Shown piece after piece: positions 27,397-36,355 of a DNA stretch of 64,000 bases; positions within the stretch are counted from its first letter, which is position 1, and every line of letters starts with the position of its first letter. The notes under the pieces are model-generated. The model was not told the origin of the DNA and searched no databases. It saw only the letters and a program-made list of their open reading frames with translations. The translations under genes were made by a program, and so were the position numbers. The DNA is from Methanolobus sp. WCC4 (GTDB taxonomy: Archaea; Halobacteriota; Methanosarcinia; Methanosarcinales; Methanosarcinaceae), in the NCBI RefSeq assembly GCF_038022665.1, contig NZ_CP150629.1, forward strand, positions 2,152,480 through 2,216,479, written 5' to 3'.

Positions 27397-29454
27397 TTAC
27401 TTTGAAATAAGGGTATAGACAACACCAAATACGGCTGCTGCAATGATAACAACAATAACATAAAGATAATTCTCTACAGCATCAATGGCCGAACTCTCTA
27501 CCACACCAAAGAGAGAGGATATTCCACCTAAAGCACCAGTGAATGTCCTGCTGACAAAATCCTGTGTCCTGTCAAAGATACCGGTTATCGGATCAAGGAC
27601 CTTTGACAGGAACGTAGGTGTTGAATCATCCTGCTGAACCTCGACAGACATATCTGAAATATCTAGATCTGATACTTCATCGTCTGATGAATACAGATCA
27701 TCTTCATTATTGTCTGCATTGTTATCTTCATCATCTATGACTTTCTCCGCAGGCATCACATCTACAGACGCCTGATCATCGATAGCAGCCAGGTCAGATA
27801 TCCAGCCACCATTCAACGGCTTCCAGTACTGCTTTACCTCATTACCGTTAACATAGAATGAGGACTGGACCTCACCCTCATAATCCCCTATAGCCCTGAA
27901 TGCACATATAGCAGGAGGGAGGTCAGGAGCTACATCTGATGAAATATCATAGGACATAGATAGTGATGAACCGGGTGGAAGTAACACACCATCAACAGAA
28001 AATGAAAAGGAATCATTAGAATTCGTAGTACTAAGGTCCCATTCGCTCAAAGGCAGACCACTGCCCTCAAGACCCTTTTCCACACTTCCATCAACATACG
28101 TCACGTTTACAGGAACAGTATCCGTAAGGTTGATCCATGCTGCACGATTACCATCGTTGGACAATTTGAGTGTGACTGTGTAGTCATCATCTGCACCTGA
28201 AAGACCTTTGTCAACCACAATATGAGGACCGTGGATCGTAAGAGATCCTGTACCTGACTCCCATGTTAATTCCTCCCCGAAGAAGTCAGCAGTTACAACA
28301 ACTTTATCAAATGAGTACTTTCCAGATCTTATACCTATCAGCTTCTGACCTAAATAGTACTGGCCATTATCATCCATCGAAGAATGGTCACCGGAATCAT
28401 ATGCTTCAGATATCACAAGGTCTTCCGGAATCTCAGAGAACTGAACATTTAGGTCATCTATGGTATACAGACCGATATTATAGATATGTGTCCTGAGGAA
28501 TACGAATTCCGTTGCATCACGGATCTCATAGTTGCTCGAGCTGTAACTGTTCGTAGCACTTTCCAGTTCCTTCACATACCATGAGGTCATATTTATCTCA
28601 TTTCTGGTGATCTCCAGAATAACCTCCATATCAGGCTCAGTACAGCTCAGTTCCATTGAACCACTGAACTCATGAGAATTGCCTTTTATGTCATCTCCTG
28701 TTGCTGTAGCATTAAGGTAATAGTTAATATCATAAGGTGATGTCTTTTCATCCCACTCAGGTGCAACCACTGTAAAGTTGAGTTCAACGCTGTCATCCTG
28801 TTCGAGACAACCAAGATTCTTCCTTAGCACATTGTCCTTTAACTGAAAGTCCCCTTTTTCCCTCAAATTTAGTTCTCCAAGAGGAATTTCAAGAACAACA
28901 CTTTCTATCCATGCGTCACCAGTATTCCTGACCTCGACATCAATTACTTTTTCCTCACCCGGAGCATACTGTTCAGAAGATACTTCTACACCCTGGATAG
29001 TCTCTTCACTTGCATCGAATTCAACCTTGAGTTCAGGAAGACCCCTGTAATAGATAGTTAGCTTAGCAGAAGGAGTCTTGTAGCCATCTGTGGTTATATC
29101 ATCCAATACCACCAGAATCTCATTATCCCATTCGAATGACATCCTGTCATAGACGTCCAGGAAAAGGAACTCTTTTTTTACGACCCAATCTTTCTCTATT
29201 GAGATAAGGGCTGCATCAAGATCCTCAGTGAAATCATCTGATCTGAAAGTATAAACGACACCATTGACAGCCACTGTTTCTACCTGTCCCCACTCCAGAC
29301 TGGTCGAGCCTTCTTTAACCCACTCAACACAATGATCAAGATCATTACATGGACAATAATTATCCGCCGCTGCCAGAGGCAAAAATGAAGAGAACAGCAA
29401 TATCAGCGTTGTGAGGTAGAATAAGCTAGGTACGTATCTACTCGTTTTTTTCAT
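27397..29454 (-). CDS. Exported beta-rich protein with C-terminal membrane anchor
   Basis: About 685 residues. A signal peptide ends near LPLAAADN, just before a Cys-rich stretch (CPCNDLDHC). The body is several beta-sandwich, CARDB-like domains (YAPGEEKVIDVEVRNTGDAW; VVDKGLSGADDDYTVTLKLS; DTVPVNVTYVDG) with many sequons. Then comes an acidic linker (DDEDNNADNNEDDLYSSDDE), an amphipathic segment, and a single membrane helix (LYVIVVIIAAAVFGVVYTL) with a two-residue tail. The protein should stand on the outer face of the membrane. Start ATG 29454 has GGAG seven bases upstream. It probably forms an operon with the small membrane gene before it. No enzyme function is visible; a role with the neighbouring pilus or S-layer is a guess. 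Confidence 0.8.
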   Translation of the reverse strand: MKKTSRYVPSLFYLTTLILLFSSFLPLAAADNYCPCNDLDHCVEWVKEGSTSLEWGQVETVAVNGVVYTFRSDDFTEDLDAALISIEKDWVVKKEFLFLDVYDRMSFEWDNEILVVLDDITTDGYKTPSAKLTIYYRGLPELKVEFDASEETIQGVEVSSEQYAPGEEKVIDVEVRNTGDAWIESVVLEIPLGELNLREKGDFQLKDNVLRKNLGCLEQDDSVELNFTVVAPEWDEKTSPYDINYYLNATATGDDIKGNSHEFSGSMELSCTEPDMEVILEITRNEINMTSWYVKELESATNSYSSSNYEIRDATEFVFLRTHIYNIGLYTIDDLNVQFSEIPEDLVISEAYDSGDHSSMDDNGQYYLGQKLIGIRSGKYSFDKVVVTADFFGEELTWESGTGSLTIHGPHIVVDKGLSGADDDYTVTLKLSNDGNRAAWINLTDTVPVNVTYVDGSVEKGLEGSGLPLSEWDLSTTNSNDSFSFSVDGVLLPPGSSLSMSYDISSDVAPDLPPAICAFRAIGDYEGEVQSSFYVNGNEVKQYWKPLNGGWISDLAAIDDQASVDVMPAEKVIDDEDNNADNNEDDLYSSDDEVSDLDISDMSVEVQQDDSTPTFLSKVLDPITGIFDRTQDFVSRTFTGALGGISSLFGVVESSAIDAVENYLYVIVVIIAAAVFGVVYTLISK

Positions 29455-29472
29455 AGGATCCACTCCACACTA

Positions 29473-29652
29473 TTATGACCTTTTTGAGACCTTCCCGGAA
29501 ATAACATACGCAAGCAGAGCATACCCCGCCATTGTTACAAAAACAAAGGGTATTGCCATATTGAAAAATGAAGACGGAGTATACCAGCATGTTGAATAGA
29601 AGGTATACAGGGAAAGTACCACCGCTGCCGGCAAACTGACTATTCTCTTCAT
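29473..29652 (-). CDS. Small two-helix membrane protein
   Basis: The 59-residue reading frame starts at ATG 29652 with GTGAT nine bases upstream. It encodes two hydrophobic helices (SLPAAVVLSLYTFYS; MAIPFVFVTMAGYALLAYVIS) and a basic tail GKVSKRS. It ends 18 bases before the exported protein at 29454 and is likely its operon partner. An upstream TATA-like TATATTTTAAA supports transcription. No family is recognised. Confidence 0.55.
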   Translation of the reverse strand: MKRIVSLPAAVVLSLYTFYSTCWYTPSSFFNMAIPFVFVTMAGYALLAYVISGKVSKRS

Positions 29653-29783
29653 GGATGCTAGAATCACAGTTTAAAATATAGCCCTTGCACAAAGGAATTA
29701 CATACCTTGATGTGAACTATTGGGAACTACATAGAGTATATAATCTGATGCCTATAATTGTACCCTGACATTTTTCTTAATAA

Positions 29784-30218
29784 TCATTCCCTTTTCAGAA
29801 CCTCATATCCAAACACGGATATCGCAATTATGATAGACGTCATGGACAACATGAAGATCATATTGGAATACGCCTCCTTCAGAACGAACCAGGAAAGACC
29901 ACCTAACACATGAGTGACACTCATGAGCAGGATTATAAAAACACCTATGGGATATATATCCTCATTCTCCAGAAAGTGAAGGATAGTGTAACCCATCACA
30001 TAGTAGAACACGACAGTCAAAGCAAGATATGGAAGAACGATATCGTTCTCCACTGCAAAAACAAGTGTCGGGCTGAACTCATTTGCCAGTATATTCTCAA
30101 TACTGCCTGCAAAATAGAACGTCAGGGAATAGTCGATCACAACGGCAGCGCAGAGAAAAAGAGGGATTAACCTATAATTGTGATAGATCGATCGCAGACT
30201 CTGCAATATTCGATGCAT
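29784..30218 (-). CDS. Membrane protein overlapping phoU2, DUF5658-like
   Basis: The 144 residues have about four membrane helices. The first holds VVIDYSLTFYFAGSIEN, and a loop has NEFSP, resembling the D-x-x-x-T ... E-x-N-P arrangement of DUF5658. Its ATG 30218 lies inside the end of phoU2 (47-base overlap, same strand) with AAGGAT just before it, so the two should be co-expressed. A protein of the same general type sits beside phoU1. The function is unknown; a membrane partner of PhoU is an inference from the repeated pairing. Confidence 0.7.
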   Translation of the reverse strand: MHRILQSLRSIYHNYRLIPLFLCAAVVIDYSLTFYFAGSIENILANEFSPTLVFAVENDIVLPYLALTVVFYYVMGYTILHFLENEDIYPIGVFIILLMSVTHVLGGLSWFVLKEAYSNMIFMLSMTSIIIAISVFGYEVLKRE

Positions 30219-31134
30219 AATCCTTTATCCTGCTGAAACTGTCAATTATCAGTTCAATGGAATCCTCGGCCGGAACCTGACTTGCATTGATAAGCTTCTC
30301 AGTGAAGAGCTGATCCCTTCCAAGTACATTATTTGCCATCCCGCTGTCAGACTCCCTTAAAGCCTCGCTGCTGTCCATAAAGATGGACTGGCAATCCCTG
30401 CAAAGATCTGCAAGTATTGAACGTACATCCTGTGGAAGCGATATATAAGAAAAATGTAATGATATCTTGGAGATGTGATCACCTATTCGTTCAACATCAT
30501 TTGCAGCCATCCGGTAGTAGAAGGATTCAACAAGGCTCAGTTTATCTTCCTTTGACTGTTTCTTCAGGTTCAGGCGGTCAACATGCTGTTTTGAGACAAG
30601 CAGGAACATCCTGTCAAGGTCATCATCGCGGGTGATGATGTGTTTGCACATGTCCTTATCATCCTCTTCAAAGGCCATTGCAAGTTCATCCAGCATGAGA
30701 TACACAAGGGATGACATCCTTTTCAGACCTTTCTCGATCGTGAGATCGTCTGTATCAAGGAAGTTCTTTATCATTATCTTCTTTTCACTACTTTCAACGA
30801 TCTCAAACCCTACAAGACGATGGCACAGGTCCTTTATCTCCCGCTTCTCTTCAGAGGATATATTGTCACCACTTATCTCTATTGCCTGATGGTCACCTAC
30901 AATATACAGGCCGACTATGTCCCTTTTCAGATGTTCCAGTTCTTTTTTGAACTTCAGCTTCTTTGGATGCTTAGATGACCTGATACCCGGAGGCTTCAGA
31001 AGTAACGACCCGTCCTCCTGATAGAATATGGATATATGGGAACCCGCCTCCAGTTCTGAGCGAACGGCCCATTTCTTTGGAAGGGTCAATACATAAGTGG
31101 ATCTGCCCGTTATCTGTACTTTTCTTGTATCCAT
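30172..31134 (-). CDS. PhoU-type phosphate regulator with AbrB-like N-terminus
   Basis: The 320 residues start MDTRKVQITGRSTYVLTLPK, an AbrB/SpoVT-like swapped-hairpin segment that binds DNA in related proteins. Two PhoU three-helix repeats follow, with metal-binding motifs (MAANDVERIGDHISKIS; RIKDYASNIAES). Fusion of these domains is common in methanogens and suggests direct transcriptional control as well as contact with the transporter. It is a paralogue of the gene at 16742; together they flank the pst/pilus block. The gene has its own upstream region (31198-31237) with an inverted repeat and the 12-mer shared with pstS. The downstream membrane gene overlaps it. Confidence 0.9.
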   Translation of the reverse strand: MDTRKVQITGRSTYVLTLPKKWAVRSELEAGSHISIFYQEDGSLLLKPPGIRSSKHPKKLKFKKELEHLKRDIVGLYIVGDHQAIEISGDNISSEEKREIKDLCHRLVGFEIVESSEKKIMIKNFLDTDDLTIEKGLKRMSSLVYLMLDELAMAFEEDDKDMCKHIITRDDDLDRMFLLVSKQHVDRLNLKKQSKEDKLSLVESFYYRMAANDVERIGDHISKISLHFSYISLPQDVRSILADLCRDCQSIFMDSSEALRESDSGMANNVLGRDQLFTEKLINASQVPAEDSIELIIDSFSRIKDYASNIAESAIDLSQL

Positions 31135-31197
31135 TTGTTCTCACGATCCAATGGGAATTAAGATTATAGAGGGCAGGGATCGGACTATAAAGTTTAT

Positions 31198-31237
31198 CTC
31201 CATAGATTATAGACTCTATGGGAGCTATATAGACCAC
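31198..31237. promoter_or_regulatory. Inverted repeat and shared 12-mer upstream of phoU2
   Basis: CCATAG (31200-31205) and CTATGG (31216-31221) form an inverted repeat, flanked by CTC and GAG. Next to it, TATATAGACCAC (31226-31237) equals the 12-mer at 27171 upstream of pstS. Both face minus-strand genes at similar distances (92 and 104 bases). It could be an operator or a shared core promoter. Confidence 0.5.
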
Positions 31238-31320
31238 AAAAAATGAAAAGCAAAATGATATAGAGTCAGTATATAAAAAAGAGTGCTCAGACAGCACTCA
31301 TCACCAATTTATTGACTACC

Positions 31321-32418
31321 CTATACTAAAAGAGAATCAGGTCCTATACGACCGCTTCTTATCATATGGTCCATGAGCACAAGTGCCATCATGGACTCTG
31401 CCACAGGCACCATTCTCGGTGGAATGGTTGGATCATGCCTTCCATGGATCTCAACATCTATCTCTTTCATAGATGCAGTATCAACACTTTTCTGCGATTT
31501 TGAGATAGAAGGCGTTGGTTTTACAGCGATCCTGCAGATGACAGGCATTCCTGTGGATATGCCACCTGTGATACCGCCTGCATTATTCATTGCCGGAACT
31601 ACGTGTCCGTTCTCAAGCATGTAGGGGTCGTTCATCTGACTGCCTTTCATCTTAGAGCATTCGAATCCTGCACCTATCTCCACACCTTTTACAGCACCTA
31701 TACCCATCATGGCGCAGGCAAGGTCAGCATCGAGTTTACCGAATACCGGTTCACCAAGACCTGCCGGGACACCTGTGGCTATTATCTCTACGACACCGCC
31801 GATACTATCACCTTCATTACGGGCAGCATTGACCTGTTCAAGCATCTTTTCGGCTGCTTCGGGATCAGCACATCGGACAACATTGCTATCGACATTGTCA
31901 CGGACCTCATCAAAGGAAAGAGGTCTGGCCTTCACTCCACCAAGTTCGGTAACGTGAGCGAACACTTCGATGCCTGCAAGTGAAAGGAGTTTTCTGGCAA
32001 CTGCACCCCCGGCAACCCTGCCGATGGTCTCCCTGCCTGATGATCTTCCGCCTCCCCTGTGATCACGTATGCCATACTTCTCAGAATATGACTGGTCGGC
32101 ATGTCCGGGTCTTGGGATATCCTTGATATAATCATATGCACTGGACTTCGCATTCTTGTTCCATACAAGCATGGATACAGGCATTCCTGTTGTAACACCA
32201 TCGATAACACCGGAGAGTATCTCCACGGAATCTGATTCCGAACGTGGTGTCGATACCTCGCTCTGACCTGGCCGGCGGCGGTCAAGGTCCTTCTGAACGT
32301 CTGCTTCTGAAAGCTCAAGTCCTGCAGGTACACCATCGACTACGACTCCCAGGGCTTTCCCGTGGGATTCGCCCCAGGTGGTGATCCTGAAAGAATGTCC
32401 GAATGAATTTCCTGGCAT
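31321..32418 (-). CDS. aroC: Chorismate synthase
   Basis: AroC makes chorismate from 5-enolpyruvylshikimate 3-phosphate, using reduced flavin, at the end of the shikimate pathway. The 365 residues have all three family signatures: [18 protein letters not shown] at the start, the central region [20 protein letters not shown], and [16 protein letters not shown] near the C-terminus. The length is normal. The CDF transporter gene lies 25 bases upstream on the same strand, so the two may share a transcript. Confidence 0.97.
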   Translation of the reverse strand: MPGNSFGHSFRITTWGESHGKALGVVVDGVPAGLELSEADVQKDLDRRRPGQSEVSTPRSESDSVEILSGVIDGVTTGMPVSMLVWNKNAKSSAYDYIKDIPRPGHADQSYSEKYGIRDHRGGGRSSGRETIGRVAGGAVARKLLSLAGIEVFAHVTELGGVKARPLSFDEVRDNVDSNVVRCADPEAAEKMLEQVNAARNEGDSIGGVVEIIATGVPAGLGEPVFGKLDADLACAMMGIGAVKGVEIGAGFECSKMKGSQMNDPYMLENGHVVPAMNNAGGITGGISTGMPVICRIAVKPTPSISKSQKSVDTASMKEIDVEIHGRHDPTIPPRMVPVAESMMALVLMDHMIRSGRIGPDSLLV

Positions 32419-32443
32419 AATCGTATAGATTCCCTGATATTAT

Positions 32444-33325
32444 TTATATCGACCGTGTGTGGGCAGGCTCGATATGCACCAGCACATCCTCTATTCCCTC
32501 GAAGTTCTCCCTGATACGATACTGGACTATATGGGAGATCGTATGGGACTTGTAGGTGCTCATCTCAGGGTCAACTTCTACATGAAGGTCCACATAGACA
32601 TTTCCCGGTGGACCCCTTGTACGTATCTTATGGCAATCGATAACACCTTCGATATTGCAGACAACCTGTTCTATCTCATCGGTATCTATCTGGGATTCAT
32701 CTGCAAGTATGGATACACTATGAAATATGATCTCTGCGCCTGCATGTAATATCACCAATGCGATAAGGATAGAGACTGCAGGATCGATGATCGGATAACC
32801 CGCATAGATAGCTACCAGACCTATGATCACAGATAGTGAGACATAGATATCACTTCTCGTGTGAGCTGAATCTGCAAGCAGTACCTCACTGTTAAGCTCT
32901 TTACCGACCTTGCTTTCATAGGTCGTAACAGCATAGTTCACAACCATGGTGCCGAGCATCACAACAAAACTGATGGCAGTGACCTCAGGATGATTGCCGT
33001 TACCAAAACGTTCGAATGCCGAATGGACTATCTCGAATGCGACAACTGCCAGTATCACAGCGATCATTATAGATGCCAGTGTCTCGAACTTACGATGACC
33101 GTACGGATGTTCCCTGTCAGGCGGTTTAGCTGCTATCTGGATACCGATAAGACCCACGATATTGGAAACACCATCGAAAAGAGAATGGAAACCATCGGAC
33201 TGCATACTGAGAACGTTGGTGTAGTAGCCGTATGCGATCTTCGCGGACGATACAGCCAGGTTCAGGAAAAGTACATAGACCATAACTTTCCGTATTTTCC
33301 TGAAACGAAGGTCCATGTCGTACAT
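32444..33325 (-). CDS. Cation diffusion facilitator metal exporter
   Basis: The 293 residues have six helices and a C-terminal cytoplasmic domain of the CDF family, which exports zinc, iron, cobalt or manganese in exchange for protons. The transport site is formed by D-x-x-x-D-type motifs in helix 2 (SDGFHSLFDG) and helix 5 (ADSAHTRSDIY). The HPYGHRKFE motif lies in the loop between helices 2 and 3. The C-terminal domain has the ferredoxin-like metal sensor with DLHVEVDPEMS and HIEPAH. The His/Asp pattern does not settle which metal is moved. Confidence 0.92.
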   Translation of the reverse strand: MYDMDLRFRKIRKVMVYVLFLNLAVSSAKIAYGYYTNVLSMQSDGFHSLFDGVSNIVGLIGIQIAAKPPDREHPYGHRKFETLASIMIAVILAVVAFEIVHSAFERFGNGNHPEVTAISFVVMLGTMVVNYAVTTYESKVGKELNSEVLLADSAHTRSDIYVSLSVIIGLVAIYAGYPIIDPAVSILIALVILHAGAEIIFHSVSILADESQIDTDEIEQVVCNIEGVIDCHKIRTRGPPGNVYVDLHVEVDPEMSTYKSHTISHIVQYRIRENFEGIEDVLVHIEPAHTRSI

Positions 33326-33457
33326 CTATAATGATTATGAATATCAACAATATAAACTATATGATATTTATATCTAATAAAAGAAGGCAAGCCAATAATC
33401 TGTAACACCGTGTGATTTAATATATTAATAAAACCATAATATAAGCAGGTGATATCA

Positions 33458-34183
33458 TTGAAATTGAATTTAAAACGAGCTACTTTGATAATTTCATTAT
33501 CATTCATCGTGTCCCTGATCATAATAGGTTCCGGGTGCCTTGAAACTCCCGAAGCTACTCCTGCAACTATAGATGAGAATGCATTGACAGCATACGGATG
33601 GTCACAGGTAGGCATTGAAGAAAAGTCATTCGAACAGGAACTTACCGATTCAAAGAGCCTGACCATCAGTTCGGTCACTGTGGAGTATTACAATGACAGA
33701 CTCATGAACGATATCAACGAACAGGCACTCAGTTTCGCGGAAGAGAACAACATTCCTTTTGAGACAGGTATGCCGGCAAGCATGACAGCGCATATGGTCA
33801 CATACCGTCTGACACTCCCATCCGGTGCGAAATTGCCTACCGACCTCATGTCAGATATAACGGAGAGAATGGTCAATGACATGAAGGAAGGTAACGGCAT
33901 CGAAGATATCGAGGACACAAAGACAAGGACCATCATACTCAATGATGGTACTGAGGCAAGCGTCAGGATATTCACAGGGTCAGGTAATTCTACAGATACA
34001 GACCTGAGGATGATCGGTTTTGTTACTGCCTTTGAGGGTGAGAATACCAACACCTTTGTAATGGGATTCACCCCGGACGGAGAACACAGGATCGAAGCCG
34101 GTATTGTGGATGGTACCCTATTCTCAGTTGATGGCGAGAGCGAACTTGATGAGATGCTGGAACTTGTAAGCACTATAGAGTAA
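33458..34183 (+). CDS. Archaeal lipoprotein, DUF6517-like
   Basis: This is an exported lipoprotein of about 241 residues. The signal (LIISLSFIVSLIIIGSGC) has a lipobox at GSGC. The remainder contains a repeated alpha/beta pattern (SLTISSVTVEYYND; MVTYRLTLPSGAKL; GFVTAFEGENTNTFVMGF) without catalytic motifs. It recalls DUF6517-type archaeal lipoproteins, but I am not certain. TTG 33458 is chosen as the start because AGGTGAT lies four bases before it; the in-frame GTG 33449 falls within that site. It stands alone between two promoters. Confidence 0.75.
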   Translation: MKLNLKRATLIISLSFIVSLIIIGSGCLETPEATPATIDENALTAYGWSQVGIEEKSFEQELTDSKSLTISSVTVEYYNDRLMNDINEQALSFAEENNIPFETGMPASMTAHMVTYRLTLPSGAKLPTDLMSDITERMVNDMKEGNGIEDIEDTKTRTIILNDGTEASVRIFTGSGNSTDTDLRMIGFVTAFEGENTNTFVMGFTPDGEHRIEAGIVDGTLFSVDGESELDEMLELVSTIE

Positions 34184-34287
34184 GATTTAAACTGCATATA
34201 TAGTTCAATTTAGCACTCGAAAAACTATACAGATCCATTAGAACACCTATTAATACGATACTTTGAATCGGATGATAGGTGTTCTAC

Positions 34288-35112
34288 TTGAATATTCATT
34301 TTGAAAAATACAGCACTAGAATATTGATAGTCACTTTTTTGTCCATTACAGTTGTTCTTTTTTCAGGTTGTATATCTGATAATGGAGGTGCTGATACCCC
34401 TGAGATCATCAACAATTCCATTGGAATGGAACTTGTCCTGATACCAGCAGGTGAGTTCTACATGGGAACCGACTCCACACCTGTGGTTGCCTTCGATGAT
34501 CCGGTACACAAGGTGACCATAGATGAACAATTCTATATGGCAGAGTCCGAGGTCACACAGAAGCAATGGACAGCAATAATGGGAGATAATCCATCTTACT
34601 TCAAAAGTGATGATCTGCCTGTTGAACAGGTATCCTGGTACGATGCACAGGAATTCATTGCCAGGTTGAACGAGATGGAGAACACCGATAAGTACCGTCT
34701 TCCAACCGAAGCTGAATGGGAATATGCTTGCAGGGCAGGAACAAGTACTGACTTTTCTTTCTCTGACAAAGCCACTGACCTTGATACCTATGGATGGTCC
34801 GACAGTTATGGCTGGTGTGCTATTAATTCGAATAGTACTACAAACCCTGTAAACCAGAAGGAACCGAATTCATGGGGTCTCTATGACATGCACGGGAATG
34901 TATGGGAATGGGTACAGGATAACTGGCACGACAATTATGAAGGTGCACCTGCTGATGGAACGGCATGGGAGGAAGGGAAGCTGAACAGCCGGGTAGGACG
35001 TGGCGGAAGCTGGATGGACGGACCCAATATATGTAAGAGCCATTTCCGTGGAAGCCTTGATGCCAACAGTACATCGAACGTTCTGGGATTTCGGATCGTG
35101 AAAGATATCTGA
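34288..35112 (+). CDS. SUMF1/FGE-fold lipoprotein
   Basis: About 274 residues: a lipoprotein signal (lipobox FSGC) and one FGE-sulfatase (formylglycine-generating enzyme) domain. Typical blocks are IGMELVLIPAGEFYMGTD, SEVTQKQWTAIMGDNPS, LPTEAEWEYACRAGT, GLYDMHGNVWEWVQD and the end RGGSWMDGPNICKSHFRG. True formylglycine-generating enzymes need two Cys in the last block. Here only the second (ICKSHFRG) remains, so catalysis of sulfatase maturation is unlikely. Such domains also serve as binding modules on the cell surface. The start is TTG 34288 with AGGTGT five bases before it; an in-frame GTG at 34279 overlaps that site. Confidence 0.85.
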   Translation: MNIHFEKYSTRILIVTFLSITVVLFSGCISDNGGADTPEIINNSIGMELVLIPAGEFYMGTDSTPVVAFDDPVHKVTIDEQFYMAESEVTQKQWTAIMGDNPSYFKSDDLPVEQVSWYDAQEFIARLNEMENTDKYRLPTEAEWEYACRAGTSTDFSFSDKATDLDTYGWSDSYGWCAINSNSTTNPVNQKEPNSWGLYDMHGNVWEWVQDNWHDNYEGAPADGTAWEEGKLNSRVGRGGSWMDGPNICKSHFRGSLDANSTSNVLGFRIVKDI

Positions 35113-35187
35113 GCTTCCATTCATGGAACAGGAATATCAATGTCCGTGACCGGAAGATATAATTCTGATAGATACTCAGTTCTGAAC

Positions 35188-35967
35188 ATGGTTAAAATTG
35201 CAGTCACCGGGAAAGGCGGAGTAGGTAAGACAACACTGTCAGGCACCCTTGCAAGGATGCTGGCAAGGGATGGATATGATGTGCTTGCCATTGATGCCGA
35301 TGCTGATATGAACCTTGCTTCCTCACTTGGGATAGATAAAGCCCCTGAGCCACTTACAGATTATCAGGACCTTATAGAAGAGAGGGCCGGGGAAAAGGAA
35401 GGCATGTTCAAGTTCAACCCGAAGGTGGATGACATTGTGGATAAATTTGGTGTTACAGGACCTGATAACGTCAAAATGCTCGTAATGGGAACCATCGAAA
35501 GGGGAGGAAGTGGTTGTATGTGCCCTGCATCTGCATTCCTGAAGGCTTTCCTGAGACATGTAGTGCTCAAGGATACCAGTGCTGTCATTCTTGATATGGA
35601 AGCAGGTATCGAGCATCTGGGTCGTGGTACCACCCGTGGTATCGATCTTATGATAATTGTCGTTGAGCCGGGTATGCGCTCCATAGAGACCGCACAGAGG
35701 ATCAAGCAGCTTTCAGAGGGTATTGACGTGGAACACCTTGCTGCGATCATCAACAAAGGCACTGCTGCAAATATAAAGCCAAAACTGGAAGAGCTTGGAA
35801 TACCGGTCCTCGGGGAAGTTGCCTATGACCCTGACCTCATGGAAGCCGACTTCAATGGTCTTGCCCCGATCGATGTAGGCGGGAAGTGGGTGGATTCCGT
35901 CACAGAGATAAAGGACAGGATGCTTGAGATGATAGCAGGTTTCGAGAAGGAAGATAAAGCTCAATAG
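35188..35967 (+). CDS. CooC-like MinD/ParA-family ATPase
   Basis: A deviant Walker A ATPase of about 259 residues: VKIAVTGKGGVGKTTLSG, the switch region DADADMNLASSLG, and Walker B-like VILDMEAGIEHLGRGTTRGID. These match CooC, which helps insert nickel into carbon monoxide dehydrogenase. A GCMCP pair of Cys, as in CooC, would hold metal at the dimer interface. ATG 35188 gives the usual CooC start, with a TATA-like AGATATAATT about 30 bases ahead, fitting a short leader. An upstream ATG at 35140 is possible. No CODH gene is nearby. The cupin gene follows after 22 bases. Confidence 0.85.
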   Translation: MVKIAVTGKGGVGKTTLSGTLARMLARDGYDVLAIDADADMNLASSLGIDKAPEPLTDYQDLIEERAGEKEGMFKFNPKVDDIVDKFGVTGPDNVKMLVMGTIERGGSGCMCPASAFLKAFLRHVVLKDTSAVILDMEAGIEHLGRGTTRGIDLMIIVVEPGMRSIETAQRIKQLSEGIDVEHLAAIINKGTAANIKPKLEELGIPVLGEVAYDPDLMEADFNGLAPIDVGGKWVDSVTEIKDRMLEMIAGFEKEDKAQ

Positions 35968-35989
35968 AGCTGGAACTCATCCAGTATCC

Positions 35990-36355
35990 ATGATGATAAA
36001 GACTTCCTGCGGGGATATTGAAGCTTACATTACCAAAGATGGTTCGACCATCAGGGAACTGATGCACCCGCAGGTACATGGTAACTCAGCACAGAGCATC
36101 GCTGAAGCTACTGTTCCTGCAGGAGCTTCCACTCTTTTACACCGGCACGATATCACAGAGGAGATATACCATATACTTTCAGGTTCCGGTCTTTTGACAC
36201 TGGATGATGAGTACATCGAGGTCAAAGAAGGCGATTCCATCTGTATCCATCCGGGAATGTCCCACAATATCAGGAATACAGGAACTGAAGAACTCAGGAT
36301 ATTGTGTTGCTGTTCTCCTGCATACTCACATGATGACACTGAGATCCTTGAATGA
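35990..36355 (+). CDS. Small cupin-domain protein
   Basis: The 121-residue single-domain cupin has both cupin motifs: HRHDITEEIYHILSGSG, with metal ligands His-x-His ... Glu, and PGMSHNIRNTG with the last His. It could bind a metal and act as a small dioxygenase, isomerase or sugar-binding protein; sequence alone does not decide. It lies 22 bases after the CooC-like gene on the same strand, and its last 30 bases overlap the end of the converging permease gene. Confidence 0.85.
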   Translation: MMIKTSCGDIEAYITKDGSTIRELMHPQVHGNSAQSIAEATVPAGASTLLHRHDITEEIYHILSGSGLLTLDDEYIEVKEGDSICIHPGMSHNIRNTGTEELRILCCCSPAYSHDDTEILE

